Assembly: GCA_913052445.1 (NCBI GenBank)
Contig: CAJXDP010000014.1
Span: 1-37,291, forward strand
DNA: 37,291 nucleotides
Direction of reading: 5' to 3'
DNA from: an uncultured Formosa sp.
GTDB lineage: Bacteria; Bacteroidota; Bacteroidia; Flavobacteriales; Flavobacteriaceae
Below are positions 25,936 through 34,714 of this stretch, in pieces; the first letter of the stretch is position 1, and each line of letters starts with the position of its first letter. The notes under the pieces were generated by a model. That model searched no databases, had not been told where the DNA came from, and worked only from the letters and a program-made list of their open reading frames with translations. Both the position numbers and the translations under genes were made by a program.

Positions 25936-28298
25936 TAGCGTATGATCATTATTTTAGAGACTTTCGTTTCATAGTTGTCTAAATCAGAAAGAAGGACCAG
26001 ATAAACCCCAGAAGCGACCGTATTATTTGCTAGGTTTTTACCATTCCAATAAGCCGTTCCTCCGTCAATTTCAAGATTGTAACCCTTATATCTTAAGTTA
26101 ACATTTGACTGGGCTTCAGCAACCAAATTTCCTTCAACATCTGTAATTTTAATATTAATATTTTGGCTGATATTTTTAATCTTTATTCTATCCTCTACCA
26201 TATTAAAATCGGGGCGGACTGGGTTGGGGTATACATAAATGTCTGCAAGAGAGGGGCTAGTTCTAGAGCCACCTGTATTAAAAGCCACAAGGCCTCTGTT
26301 AGTACCAAAGTAAATTACTCCATTATCTGAGTCTAAAGCCATATCATTAACTCCGTTTGAAGGTAACGGTGAATTTTCTTTTGTAAACTGATAAATAGTA
26401 TTTTGCCCGCTTGAAGAAAGATAAAAAACACCCGCATCAGCAGTAGATATCCACTTATTATTAGCGCCATCAACTATGATGTCCGTTATGAATTGTTGCG
26501 ATAAAAGTTCTTTAGGGAGCCCGTCTTCGAGAATGATTATAGACTCTGTTCTAACGGCATTATCGTTAAAAAAGTTAGTAGTATTATAAAGTACTCTAAG
26601 GCCTCTATATGTACCAATCCATAGCACGTTGTTTTTATCTAACGCGAGAGATTTTATAGCACTAGTAGGAAGGTTGGATGTGTCTTCATCTGAAATATTT
26701 TTTAATAACATCCCTGCTTCGTTAAAGCCTATTAAGCCTTTGTTGTAAGACCCGATCCACTTCGTCTGATCGGGTCCAACAACAACTTCACTAAATCCAA
26801 GTTCTTCTTCTATAGGATCCGAGATGATTGCAGAGAAATCGTAGGAAATCCAGGTGGAACTGGAAGGGTTGAATTTCTTTAAAACATTGTCAACCTTAGA
26901 ATTCAAAACCCATAAATTACCATCTTTATCAAAAGTAGAGCCTGAAATACGTATACTTTTATATGTAGGGCTTCCAGGCAAAACCAAAGACTCTAAGCTA
27001 CTATTACTTTCTTCCAGCAGAGTGATTGATTGCTCTTTTTGAAAATCAAGGAGTCCATTTGCAAAAGAGCTAATGTATACTTGATTAGGATTTAATGGGT
27101 TAATTGATATGTTGTTTAAGTTTGCAACATTGGCGCCAATAGACTGTTGTATACTGTCATAGGTTGTATTATGCCAGTTCTCTCCAACATAATTACTGAT
27201 TCCATAATTCCTAAGTGGAGATGGGTTAAAAAATATAGAATAGTCGCCATAACTAACCCATAAATTACCGTAGCCATGGCTTAACGAGAAAGCTATATTT
27301 TTTAATGGACCCTTGGGATGAATTTTTTCATATCCAACAACGGTAGATGGATCTGGTCTAAGAACTCCACAGTCATTAGTCCCAATATACACCAAACCCT
27401 CTATCTCTAGAGCAGTATTGAAGACTGTTTCAAGCTCTGGGACAGTTGAATACGTGTTAATCAAACTAAAGCCAGTTTCATATTGATAAACTTTAGAGTC
27501 TGTTGTTACCAAAAAGGTGCTGTCAGTAGAATTTAACTCTGATACAGGCTGTGGGTAATTAAATAATGAAGTAAGGTTTGTATCATTGATTTCAAAGAGT
27601 GTATTTGTTGAGTTTACAGCATATATCCCTGAGCCAAAAACGTTGATAGATTTGAAATCTCCTGTACTCAGAGAGCTCCAAAGTTGAAAGTCTATTAGAT
27701 TTGAATTGGAAAGGCTTGCTTTTTTAATTCCTGAATTTGAGCCGCAGGCCGCATAGATTTGATTATTAAAAATAGCTGTTTGACTAACTTGTATCTGGCT
27801 TCCATTAGCCCCAATATAATAGGTGTCTCCAAACGCTAAATCTTCTAGATTATAAACTGAAATGCCGTAATCTGTAGCGATATAAACAAATGTGTTAAGC
27901 TCGTTAAAATGATTTATTTTCTTTTGCGATGAAGGAATAGTAACTTTATTAATGACATCTACAACCTTAAGAACTTCTTGATCGCTTTCGGAGTAAACCT
28001 CTATCAATCCATTTTCATAACCTATTAACAGTAATTGATAATCGATGCTGTAATGTAATGTTGATATTAGTTCCCCTGAAAGGCCATTAATTGTAGTGAT
28101 TGTACTTAGCTGATTTGTGCGGGGCTCGTAAGAAAAAAGTGCGTTTTCAGATGCTGCATAGAACTTCGAGCCTGCTTGAACTACTTTTTTTATATTTAAA
28201 TAGGAGAAATGCCCTGTCCAATTTTCCTCAAAATTCTGGCCCCATGAATAGGGTGTGAAAGATAAAAGACAATATAGAATGATAAAATGTATTTTCAC
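25935..28298 (-). CDS. porZ: PorZ-like type IX secretion protein (beta-propeller with C-terminal sorting-type domain)
   Basis: The 787-residue protein has a signal peptide (1-20) and many propeller-type repeats with N-x-W-I-S-T, L-W-I-G-T-Y-R-G-L-R-V-L and I-Y-F-G-T-N-R-G-L-V blades, i.e. two-component-regulator-type propellers without any kinase. A C-terminal Ig-like domain (from about 689) starts Y-P-N-P-V-R-P and ends S-K-I-M-I-I-R. This architecture fits PorZ, part of the attachment complex that processes type IX cargo. The start is GTG at 28298; the signal peptide begins there and no better ATG exists. It is the promoter-proximal gene of a four-gene operon with recO, a receptor and recX. 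Confidence 0.85.
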   Translation of the reverse strand: MKIHFIILYCLLSFTPYSWGQNFEENWTGHFSYLNIKKVVQAGSKFYAASENALFSYEPRTNQLSTITTINGLSGELISTLHYSIDYQLLLIGYENGLIEVYSESDQEVLKVVDVINKVTIPSSQKKINHFNELNTFVYIATDYGISVYNLEDLAFGDTYYIGANGSQIQVSQTAIFNNQIYAACGSNSGIKKASLSNSNLIDFQLWSSLSTGDFKSINVFGSGIYAVNSTNTLFEINDTNLTSLFNYPQPVSELNSTDSTFLVTTDSKVYQYETGFSLINTYSTVPELETVFNTALEIEGLVYIGTNDCGVLRPDPSTVVGYEKIHPKGPLKNIAFSLSHGYGNLWVSYGDYSIFFNPSPLRNYGISNYVGENWHNTTYDSIQQSIGANVANLNNISINPLNPNQVYISSFANGLLDFQKEQSITLLEESNSSLESLVLPGSPTYKSIRISGSTFDKDGNLWVLNSKVDNVLKKFNPSSSTWISYDFSAIISDPIEEELGFSEVVVGPDQTKWIGSYNKGLIGFNEAGMLLKNISDEDTSNLPTSAIKSLALDKNNVLWIGTYRGLRVLYNTTNFFNDNAVRTESIIILEDGLPKELLSQQFITDIIVDGANNKWISTADAGVFYLSSSGQNTIYQFTKENSPLPSNGVNDMALDSDNGVIYFGTNRGLVAFNTGGSRTSPSLADIYVYPNPVRPDFNMVEDRIKIKNISQNINIKITDVEGNLVAEAQSNVNLRYKGYNLEIDGGTAYWNGKNLANNTVASGVYLVLLSDLDNYETKVSKIMIIR

Positions 28299-28315
28299 GA
28301 GATACTAATTATACC

Positions 28316-28323
28316 CAAATATA
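28316..28323 (-). promoter_or_regulatory. -7 box for the porZ operon
   Basis: On the minus strand TATATTTG is a full match and ends 17 bases before the GTG start. At -33 only a weak TTA is present 19 bases upstream. Confidence 0.4.
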
Positions 28324-28365
28324 TTTATTACTAACGAGAAATTAACCCATTATTATATATAAACA

Positions 28366-28393
28366 AAAAAGCTTTCAGTTATGAAAGCTTTTT
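28366..28393 (-). terminator. Rho-independent terminator of gdhA
   Basis: AAAAAGCTTTC (28366-28376) and GAAAGCTTTTT (28383-28393) form an 11-bp stem around a 6-base loop. On the minus strand it is followed by a T-rich stretch (TTTTTTG) and lies about 20 bases after the gdhA stop. Confidence 0.85.
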
Positions 28394-28413
28394 GAAAGTA
28401 GGTTAAGTAATCA

Positions 28414-29760
28414 TTATACGACGCCTTGAGCGAGCATGGCATCTGCAACTTTTACAAAGCCGGCAATATTAGCTCCTTTGACGTAGTCAATGTAGCCGGT
28501 AGTGTCATCCTTTCCATATTCAATACAAGCATCATGAATATTTGACATAATATCTTTTAACTTTTCATCAACCTCCGCCCGAGTCCAGTTGTAGCGTAAT
28601 GAGTTCTGTGTCATTTCTAAACCTGATGTTGCTACACCGCCAGCATTAGATGCCTTTCCAGGGGCAAATAAAATCTTCGCTTCATGAAATTTAGTGATTG
28701 CTTCTTTGGTTGAAGGCATATTAGCCCCTTCACTAACACAAATACATCCATTTTTTAATAACAAATCAGCATCGGAGCCGTTTAGTTCATTTTGTGTAGC
28801 ACATGGTAGAGCAACATCACACTTAACCTCCCATGGTGTTTTATTTGCAACATATTTGGTATTTGGATACGTATTCACATATTCACTAATACGCCCTCTT
28901 TTTAAGTTTTTGAGGTTCATTACAAATGCAAGCTTACTTTCATCAATTCCATCATGATCAAGAATATACCCTGAAGAGTCTGATAAGGTAATTACTTTAC
29001 CGCCAAGTTGGGTGGTTTTTTCAGCCGCATATTGAGCCACATTCCCAGAACCTGAAATAACAACTTTTTTTCCTTTAAAACTATCACTTTTCATTTGTAA
29101 CATCTTATCGGCAAAATACACCGTACCATAGCCGGTTGCTTCCGGGCGAATAAGAGAGCCTCCCCACGTCATTCCTTTTCCTGTAAGCACACCTGTAAAT
29201 TCGTTTTTAAGTTTTTTATACATCCCAAAAAGAAATCCTATTTCGCGACCACCAACACCAATATCTCCGGCAGGTATATCTGTGTTTGGGCCAATATGAC
29301 GAAACAGTTCACTCATAAATGCATGGCAAAATCGCATAATTTCATTATCACTTTTTCCTTTGGGATCAAAATCACTACCGCCTTTTCCGCCTCCCATTGG
29401 AAGAGTAGTTAAGCTATTTTTGAAGACCTGTTCAAAAGCTAAAAACTTCAAAATACTCATTGTAACAGACGGGTGAAATCTAAGCCCCCCTTTGTAAGGG
29501 CCGATCGCAGAATTCATTTGAACACGATAGCCTCGGTTTACTTGAATTTCTCCTTTATCATCTACCCAGTTTACCCTAAAAGTGATAGCGCGCTCAGGTT
29601 CAACCATTCTCAATAGAATGTTTTTACCGTGATAAATATCATGCTTAACAATATAAGGAATCACAGTTTCTGCGACTTCCTCTACTGCCTGAATAAATTC
29701 GGCTTCATGGCCATTTCTTTCTTTAACTAGGTCTAAAAAGTTTTTAATTTTATCTTCCAT
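28414..29760 (-). CDS. gdhA: Glutamate dehydrogenase, probably NADP-specific
   Basis: The 448-residue protein is the short hexameric type. The glutamate site includes P-M-G-G-G-K-G-G-S-D-F-D-P-K-G-K-S-D near residues 121-138, with K-G-G-L-R-F-H-P-S upstream. The nucleotide-binding fold has V-V-I-S-G-S-G-N-V-A-Q-Y-A at about 230-242. The C-terminal part holds N-A-G-G-V-A-T-S-G-L-E-M-T-Q-N-S. It interconverts 2-oxoglutarate plus ammonium with glutamate; the biosynthetic NADPH direction is inferred from length and type. It is a single-gene unit with its own promoter and terminator. Confidence 0.95.
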   Translation of the reverse strand: MEDKIKNFLDLVKERNGHEAEFIQAVEEVAETVIPYIVKHDIYHGKNILLRMVEPERAITFRVNWVDDKGEIQVNRGYRVQMNSAIGPYKGGLRFHPSVTMSILKFLAFEQVFKNSLTTLPMGGGKGGSDFDPKGKSDNEIMRFCHAFMSELFRHIGPNTDIPAGDIGVGGREIGFLFGMYKKLKNEFTGVLTGKGMTWGGSLIRPEATGYGTVYFADKMLQMKSDSFKGKKVVISGSGNVAQYAAEKTTQLGGKVITLSDSSGYILDHDGIDESKLAFVMNLKNLKRGRISEYVNTYPNTKYVANKTPWEVKCDVALPCATQNELNGSDADLLLKNGCICVSEGANMPSTKEAITKFHEAKILFAPGKASNAGGVATSGLEMTQNSLRYNWTRAEVDEKLKDIMSNIHDACIEYGKDDTTGYIDYVKGANIAGFVKVADAMLAQGVV

Positions 29761-29795
29761 ATTACTGTCTTAGGGATGTTGAGTATTATAAAGAA

Positions 29796-29803
29796 CAAAT
29801 ATA
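29796..29803 (-). promoter_or_regulatory. -7 box for gdhA
   Basis: On the minus strand TATATTTG is a full consensus match ending 35 bases before the ATG. No -33 TTG was found at the usual distance. Confidence 0.4.
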
Positions 29804-30145
29804 TAATATCTTTAAAAATAATGCCCTATTTTTTTGTATTTGATAATTAAAAGGAGTCTATTAAGTTATAAACTAAGAATTTTACATTCTAATAAGAATA
29901 ATTCAAATAATTACATAATTTGATGAAAAAAGTTGGAGGAATTCCTGAAATTAGTTTTTTATTTATGTTAGGACTGTTGTTTTAAGTTATAGAGAACCAG
30001 TCTCGAGTATGATAAGTAGCAGATTTCAAGTCACTAAACAGGCATATTTCAACGATCTTTGATTTATAGTTTATTGTTTTCAAATAAACACTAAACCCCG
30101 TTCCGATGCATATAGTTCTAATATAATTTAATTCTTTGTGAAGAA

Positions 30146-30167
30146 TTTATTTTATTTACAAAATAAA
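30146..30167 (+). promoter_or_regulatory. Perfect AT hairpin immediately upstream of the arsC-like start
   Basis: TTTATTTT (30146-30153) and AAAATAAA (30160-30167) flank a 6-base loop, ending 7 bases before the ATG at 30175. It may be an operator or a leader hairpin, or chance in AT-rich DNA. Confidence 0.25.
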
Positions 30168-30174
30168 GAAAAAA

Positions 30175-30537
30175 ATGATGAAAAAATTCTACTTTTTGGG
30201 TTCCTGTTCCACCTGTCAACGGATTTTAGGATCGTTAAATCTGGGTCCAGACTTTGAACTTATAGACATAAAAAATACAACTATTACTTTTAAGGAGTTA
30301 GCACATTTAAAAACGCTGTCTGGAAGTTATGAAGCGCTCTTTAGCAAACGTGCTATGCTGTATAAAGAATTAGGATTGAAAGAAAAAAACCTCTCTGAAG
30401 AGGACTTTAAGGGCTATATATTAGAGCACTATACATTTCTAAAGCGACCAGTGCTTGTTTTTGACAAACAGATCTTCATTGGCAATAGTGCCAAAGTTAC
30501 CGAGGCCGCCCTTACAGCTTTACGAAATGAAAAGTAA
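30175..30537 (+). CDS. ArsC/Spx family thioredoxin-fold protein
   Basis: The 120-residue protein has C11-S-T-C14 near the N-terminus (F-L-G-S-C-S-T-C-Q-R) and the family's late F-L-K-R-P-V-L-V-F-D-K-Q-I-F-I-G segment containing the cis-proline. This is the arsenate reductase/Spx/YffB family. A CxxC rather than a single cysteine, and the absence of other ars genes, make true arsenate reduction doubtful. Two ATG codons in a row start it. The C-terminal end overlaps the EamA permease gene by 11 bases, so the two are co-expressed. Confidence 0.85.
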   Translation: MMKKFYFLGSCSTCQRILGSLNLGPDFELIDIKNTTITFKELAHLKTLSGSYEALFSKRAMLYKELGLKEKNLSEEDFKGYILEHYTFLKRPVLVFDKQIFIGNSAKVTEAALTALRNEK

Positions 30538-31426
30538 CAAATCTGCTATTATAGCGCTGCTATTAGTTCAGCTATTTTATGGGGTTACTTTCACTTTTGC
30601 CAATGATGTCATTGATGGCGGATATATTCAGCCTTATGGGTTTATCTTGTTTCGCGTTTCTCTTGCGGGAATTCTTTTTTGGGTTTTTAGCGCTTGGACT
30701 CCTTCTGAAAAAATTGAGTACAATGACTTTCCTAAATTTATAATAGCTGCTTTTTTTGGTGTAGCGCTAAACATGTTAGCGTTCTTTAAAGGCCTTCAAT
30801 TCACAACTCCTATTAATGGTTCTGTGATAATGGTAACGACCCCAATTATTGTCTTAATATTGTCCGCAATTATTTTAAGAGAAAAGATCACAAAAATTAA
30901 AATTTTTGGGATTTTGGTAGGGCTTTCAGGCGCTTTAATTTTAAGTGTTTACAATTCTTCGGCTAGTGAGGGAGATAATATTTTATTAGGTAATTTCTTA
31001 GTGTTAATTAATGCCGCGTCTTACAGTTATTACTTGATCTTAATTAAAAAAATAACAGATAAATATCACCCTTATACATTCATTAAATGGTTGTTTTTAT
31101 TTGGGACTTTGTTCGTACTTCCTTTTGGATACAGAGAGCTTTCTGTAGTCGACTGGAGTAGCTTTACCCCTTACATCTGGTTTTCTGTACTTTTTGTTGT
31201 GGTCGGCGCCACCTTTGCTACTTATTTACTAAATCCCCTTGCATTGCGAAAACTTAGCGCCACAACAGTTAGTACATTTTTGTATATACAGCCTATTTTT
31301 GCAGGGATATTTGCTATTATAATGGGAAGTGATACAATAAATGTAGTCAAAATAATTGCGACACTTTTAATATTTTTAGGTGTATATTTGGTCACTAAAA
31401 GTTCAACATTACAAACACCCAAATGA
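30527..31426 (+). CDS. EamA family (DMT superfamily) transporter
   Basis: The start at 30527 gives 299 residues (M-K-S-N-K-S-A-I-I-A-L-L); an extension to 30455 reads through the arsC-like gene in another frame and is hydrophilic. The protein has about ten membrane helices in two repeated EamA halves, each with the glycine-rich F-G-I-L-V-G-L-S-G-A and T-F-L-Y-I-Q-P-I-F-A-G type segments. Such proteins export metabolites or amino acids; the substrate is not readable. It overlaps the next gene by 4 bases (ATGA). Confidence 0.9.
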   Translation: MKSNKSAIIALLLVQLFYGVTFTFANDVIDGGYIQPYGFILFRVSLAGILFWVFSAWTPSEKIEYNDFPKFIIAAFFGVALNMLAFFKGLQFTTPINGSVIMVTTPIIVLILSAIILREKITKIKIFGILVGLSGALILSVYNSSASEGDNILLGNFLVLINAASYSYYLILIKKITDKYHPYTFIKWLFLFGTLFVLPFGYRELSVVDWSSFTPYIWFSVLFVVVGATFATYLLNPLALRKLSATTVSTFLYIQPIFAGIFAIIMGSDTINVVKIIATLLIFLGVYLVTKSSTLQTPK

Positions 31427-32562
31427 GTTCCTTGGTAACCACATTATACCCCTCCGTAGACTTAATTGACTCTGTTGTATTTAAAGAAATAAATAGTGAA
31501 GAAAATATTTATTTTTCAAAATCATTTCTAAAGGCTTTTGAAACTTCAAACCCTCAAATAGAATTTAAATATATTTCCATTTCAGGTGCAGATAAAAAAA
31601 CAATAGCTCTGGTGCTTGTACAGGTTATCAGTTTAAACGTAGAGGGAATGTTAAAAAACATAAAAGTTGCACATTTAATCCGAAAGGGGTTAGGGCTGTT
31701 GTTTTGCAATGAGCATATAAAAATTATGTTTTGTGGTAATGTGTTTTTGAGCGGAGAGCATGGAATTTGTACTTCGGAAAAGATTTCACAAAAAGATATT
31801 TATTCTGAAATTGGAACAGCTCTTGATGCTGTAGCGGCGAATACAAAACCAATGCATGCGATTTTTATTAAAGATTTTAAATTTGCATCTCTTGTTCATG
31901 CACGGCAGTTTTTAAACTTTGGCTACAGTGAAATTAAGGTGGAGCCAAACATGATCATTAAGCTAAAACCAGAATGGAAAAATTTTAATGATTATAAGGA
32001 TACATTAAAATCCAAATACCGTGTAAAAGCGAACAGGGCCGACTCAAAGAGCAGTAATTTAGAAACATGTCTTTTTTCCAATCGGGACTTTGAAACCTAC
32101 AAACATGAATTACAGGCATTATACCAAAACACGATTGACAAAGCTAGCTTCAATGCGCAGGTTCTAAATTTGGATACCTACAGCCATTTAAGCCTTTTTC
32201 TCAAAGAAAATTTTATAGTTAAAGGGTATTTTTTAGAAAATAGATTAGTAGGGTTTTTAACTGCCTTAGTTAATGACAATACCCTAGATGCTCATTTTAT
32301 TGGACTTGATTATGAACTCAATAAGTCTCACGCTATATACCCACGTATTCTAAATGACTACATAAGAATTGGGATTGAGAAACAAGTGTCTTCAATAAAT
32401 TTGGGGCGAACAGCTTCCGAAATAAAAACCACGATTGGAGCCAGCCCTTTAGAACTAAATTGTTACATAAAGCATAAAAGTACATTTTTGAACTCACTCG
32501 TAAAGCCCTTTTTAAGACGTATCAAAATCAAAGAATTTAAGCAGCATTCTCCATTTAAATAA
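31423..32562 (+). CDS. GNAT/FemAB-like acyltransferase, function unknown
   Basis: The 379-residue soluble protein has no signal peptide. The C-terminal half (about residues 190-345) resembles a GNAT/FemAB-like fold: K-S-K-Y-R-V-K-A-N-R-A, then G-Y-F-L-E-N-R-L-V-G-F-L-T-A-L-V, then D-A-H-F-I-G-L-D-Y-E-L-N-K and I-N-L-G-R-T-A-S-E-I-K. The N-terminal half looks like a degenerate second copy, as in FemAB-type aminoacyl or acyl transferases. I do not recognise a characterised member. It is translationally coupled to the EamA transporter, suggesting a shared pathway, which is inference only. Confidence 0.7.
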   Translation: MSSLVTTLYPSVDLIDSVVFKEINSEENIYFSKSFLKAFETSNPQIEFKYISISGADKKTIALVLVQVISLNVEGMLKNIKVAHLIRKGLGLLFCNEHIKIMFCGNVFLSGEHGICTSEKISQKDIYSEIGTALDAVAANTKPMHAIFIKDFKFASLVHARQFLNFGYSEIKVEPNMIIKLKPEWKNFNDYKDTLKSKYRVKANRADSKSSNLETCLFSNRDFETYKHELQALYQNTIDKASFNAQVLNLDTYSHLSLFLKENFIVKGYFLENRLVGFLTALVNDNTLDAHFIGLDYELNKSHAIYPRILNDYIRIGIEKQVSSINLGRTASEIKTTIGASPLELNCYIKHKSTFLNSLVKPFLRRIKIKEFKQHSPFK

Positions 32563-32642
32563 AAAAAATCCGCCCGGAACCAAAAGCCTCTAATAGTTCA
32601 TAATACAGCTTTTTTGTTGATAAATAAGGAATCTATTTCTAT

Positions 32643-32674
32643 TTGGATATACTTATTCGTTTTCAGTATCTTTG
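32643..32674 (+). promoter_or_regulatory. Promoter of yicC-gmk-nadD-dusB
   Basis: TTG at 32643-32645 and TATCTTTG at 32667-32674 are separated by 21 bases; the -7 box is a full match and ends 23 bases before the ATG of yicC. Confidence 0.5.
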
Positions 32675-32697
32675 AAAAAAGTTTTTAATCAGAACGA

Positions 32698-33555
32698 ATG
32701 ATACATTCTATGACGGGCTATGGTAAATCTGTTTTACAGTTACCAAACAAAACCATATCCATTGAGATAAAATCCCTAAACAGTAAGTCTTTAGACCTTA
32801 ACATGCGCATGCCTTCAATATACAGGTCTAAGGAGCTTGATCTTCGAAAAACAGTAGCGGCAAAATTGAACAGAGGAAAGGTTGACTTTTCATTGTATTT
32901 TGAAACTAATTCAGAAGAGACTCAAACAAATGTCAATGCAGCAGTCGTTAATAAATATATAAATCAATTAGAGGCTATGTCAACGGGTACTAAAATGCAG
33001 TTTTTACAAATGGCTATCAAAATGCCTGAAGCATTAAGTACAGAACGGAATGATATAGACGAATCCGAATGGGGTGATATTCAAAAAGGAATTCGTAATG
33101 CATTAGATAGTATTTCTCATTACAGGCTTGAAGAGGGTAAAGTCTTAGAAGCTGATTTCACAAAACGAGTTGGAATAATTAGTAAGTTACTTGGTGAGGT
33201 TCTAGAAATAGACCCTGAGCGCCTTAAAAATGTTCGTGAGCGATTAAACAAAGGGGTTTCTGAACTAAAGGAAAAATATGATGAAAACCGCTTTGAGCAA
33301 GAGCTAGTGTATTATATAGAAAAATTTGATATTACAGAAGAAAAAGTGCGGCTACAAAACCATTTAGAATTTTTTATAAAAACTCTAGATTCTAACGAAT
33401 CCAATGGCAAAAAATTAGGTTTTATTTCTCAGGAGATGGGGCGTGAGATCAATACAATTGGATCCAAAGCAAATTTTGCTCCAATGCAAAAATTAGTGGT
33501 TCAAATGAAAGATGAATTAGAAAAAATTAAAGAACAATTACTCAATGTCCTCTAA
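32698..33555 (+). CDS. yicC: YicC family endoribonuclease-like protein
   Basis: The 285-residue protein begins M-I-H-S-M-T-G-Y-G-K-S, the hallmark of the YicC N-terminal domain, and continues with I-E-I-K-S-L-N-S-K-S-L-D-L-N-M-R-M-P. The C-terminal DUF1732 region has L-Q-N-H-L-E-F-F-I and K-L-G-F-I-S-Q-E-M-G-R-E-I-N-T-I-G-S-K-A. E. coli YicC has been described as an endoribonuclease; activity here is by family only. Its 3' end overlaps gmk by 11 bases, and the yicC-gmk pairing is widespread in bacteria. Confidence 0.93.
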   Translation: MIHSMTGYGKSVLQLPNKTISIEIKSLNSKSLDLNMRMPSIYRSKELDLRKTVAAKLNRGKVDFSLYFETNSEETQTNVNAAVVNKYINQLEAMSTGTKMQFLQMAIKMPEALSTERNDIDESEWGDIQKGIRNALDSISHYRLEEGKVLEADFTKRVGIISKLLGEVLEIDPERLKNVRERLNKGVSELKEKYDENRFEQELVYYIEKFDITEEKVRLQNHLEFFIKTLDSNESNGKKLGFISQEMGREINTIGSKANFAPMQKLVVQMKDELEKIKEQLLNVL

Positions 33556-34126
33556 AACAAACCCTGGTAAACTGATTGTGTTTTCGGCGCCATCTGGCTC
33601 TGGAAAAACTACAATTGTAAGACATTTATTGGCGCAAAAAGAATTAAACTTAGAGTTTTCTATTTCGGCGACCTCACGTGTAAAAAGGGAAAATGAAATA
33701 AACACAAAAGACTATTATTTTTTGTCGACAGATGACTTTAAACAGCACATAAAAGCAGATAGATTTCTAGAATGGGAAGAAGTTTATCGTGATAATTTTT
33801 ACGGCACATTGAAAACAGAGCTGGAGCGAATTTGGGCTCTTGGCAAACATGTTATTTTTGATATTGATGTTTCTGGTGGATTACGTATTAAACGAAAATT
33901 TCCAGATGAAACGTTGGCAGTTTTTGTAAAACCGCCAAGTATCGATGAATTAAAAATTAGGCTCAAAAAACGTCAAACAGAAACGGAAGACAAAATTAAT
34001 ATGAGGGTGGCCAAAGCCTCTGCAGAGCTGGCGACATCCCCCCTTTTTGACTGTATTATTGAAAATAATATCTTAGACACTGCTCAAAAAAAAGCGTACG
34101 ATATTGTGAGTCAATTTATAAACTAA
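33545..34126 (+). CDS. gmk: Guanylate kinase
   Basis: The 193-residue enzyme phosphorylates GMP to GDP. The P-loop S-A-P-S-G-S-G-K-T is at residues 14-22, S-A-T-S-R follows at about 42-46, and the GMP-binding region has Y-Y-F-L-S, F-L-E-W-E-E-V-Y and Y-G-T-L. Length and order are normal. The ATG lies inside the last codons of yicC. Confidence 0.97.
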   Translation: MSSKTNPGKLIVFSAPSGSGKTTIVRHLLAQKELNLEFSISATSRVKRENEINTKDYYFLSTDDFKQHIKADRFLEWEEVYRDNFYGTLKTELERIWALGKHVIFDIDVSGGLRIKRKFPDETLAVFVKPPSIDELKIRLKKRQTETEDKINMRVAKASAELATSPLFDCIIENNILDTAQKKAYDIVSQFIN

Positions 34127-34132
34127 GGAACG

Positions 34133-34711
34133 ATGAAGATTGGACTCTTTTTTGGAACTTATAACCCCATTCATGTGGGGCACCTGATCATTGCCAATCA
34201 TCTTGCTGAACATTCTGATTTAGATCAAATTTGGCTAGTAGTTACTCCTCAAAGTCCTCACAAAAAAAAGCAAAGTATGTTAGACAACCACCAACGATTA
34301 GAGATGGTGTATCGTGCGACTAAAGACTATCCTAAACTGGCTACTTGCGATATTGAATTCAACTTACCACAGCCGAACTACACCGTGGATACCTTGGCAT
34401 ATTTAGAAGAAAAATATCCAAAGCACCTGTTTGCACTCATTATGGGAAAAGATAATTTAATGTCGTTGCCAAAATGGAAAAATGCCGACGTTATTATGGG
34501 TAATTACCCCATTTACGTATATCCAAGAAAACTTAATACATCTTTCGACCTCGAGTCGTTTAGTTCGAAAGCGGTTACACATATAGATGCTCCGATTGTG
34601 GAAGTTTCGTCAACCTTTGTTCGTCAGCAAATAAAGGTCAACAAAAATATTAAGCCGTTGCTCCCTTTGGCAGTTTGGGACTATATAGATGAAATGAATT
34701 TTTATAAATAA
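34133..34711 (+). CDS. nadD: Nicotinate-nucleotide adenylyltransferase
   Basis: The 192-residue nucleotidyltransferase makes deamido-NAD from nicotinate mononucleotide and ATP. The ATP site is G-T-Y-N-P-I-H-V-G-H at residues 8-17 (H14, H17). Q-S-P-H-K-K follows at about 40-45, and the C-terminal S-S-T-F-V-R-Q-Q-I is the I-S-S-T-x-I-R type motif. It starts 6 bases after gmk and ends 3 bases before dusB. Confidence 0.96.
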   Translation: MKIGLFFGTYNPIHVGHLIIANHLAEHSDLDQIWLVVTPQSPHKKKQSMLDNHQRLEMVYRATKDYPKLATCDIEFNLPQPNYTVDTLAYLEEKYPKHLFALIMGKDNLMSLPKWKNADVIMGNYPIYVYPRKLNTSFDLESFSSKAVTHIDAPIVEVSSTFVRQQIKVNKNIKPLLPLAVWDYIDEMNFYK

Positions 34712-34714
34712 CTC

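Larger units (their letters stand above)
29761..30174. other. 414-bp AT-rich intergenic region between divergent gdhA and arsC-like genes
   Basis: I see no gene here that I would support. It holds the gdhA -7 box at its left end, an AGGAATTCCT palindrome (29937-29946), a 7-bp hairpin GTTTATT/AATAAAC (30069-30089) without a T-tract, and an 8-bp AT hairpin just before the arsC-like start. A 20-codon reading frame (29923-29985) is too short to call. Confidence 0.6.

Noticed and set aside
29923-29985. 20-codon frame coding a short hydrophobic peptide with a basic start
   Set aside because: Frames of this size are expected by chance in AT-rich DNA; there is no promoter box at the right distance and no way to see conservation.
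30175-30537. Arsenate reductase of an ars resistance operon
   Set aside because: No arsR, arsB/acr3 or arsM genes are nearby; the CxxC fits the broad ArsC/Spx family better than a dedicated arsenate reductase.
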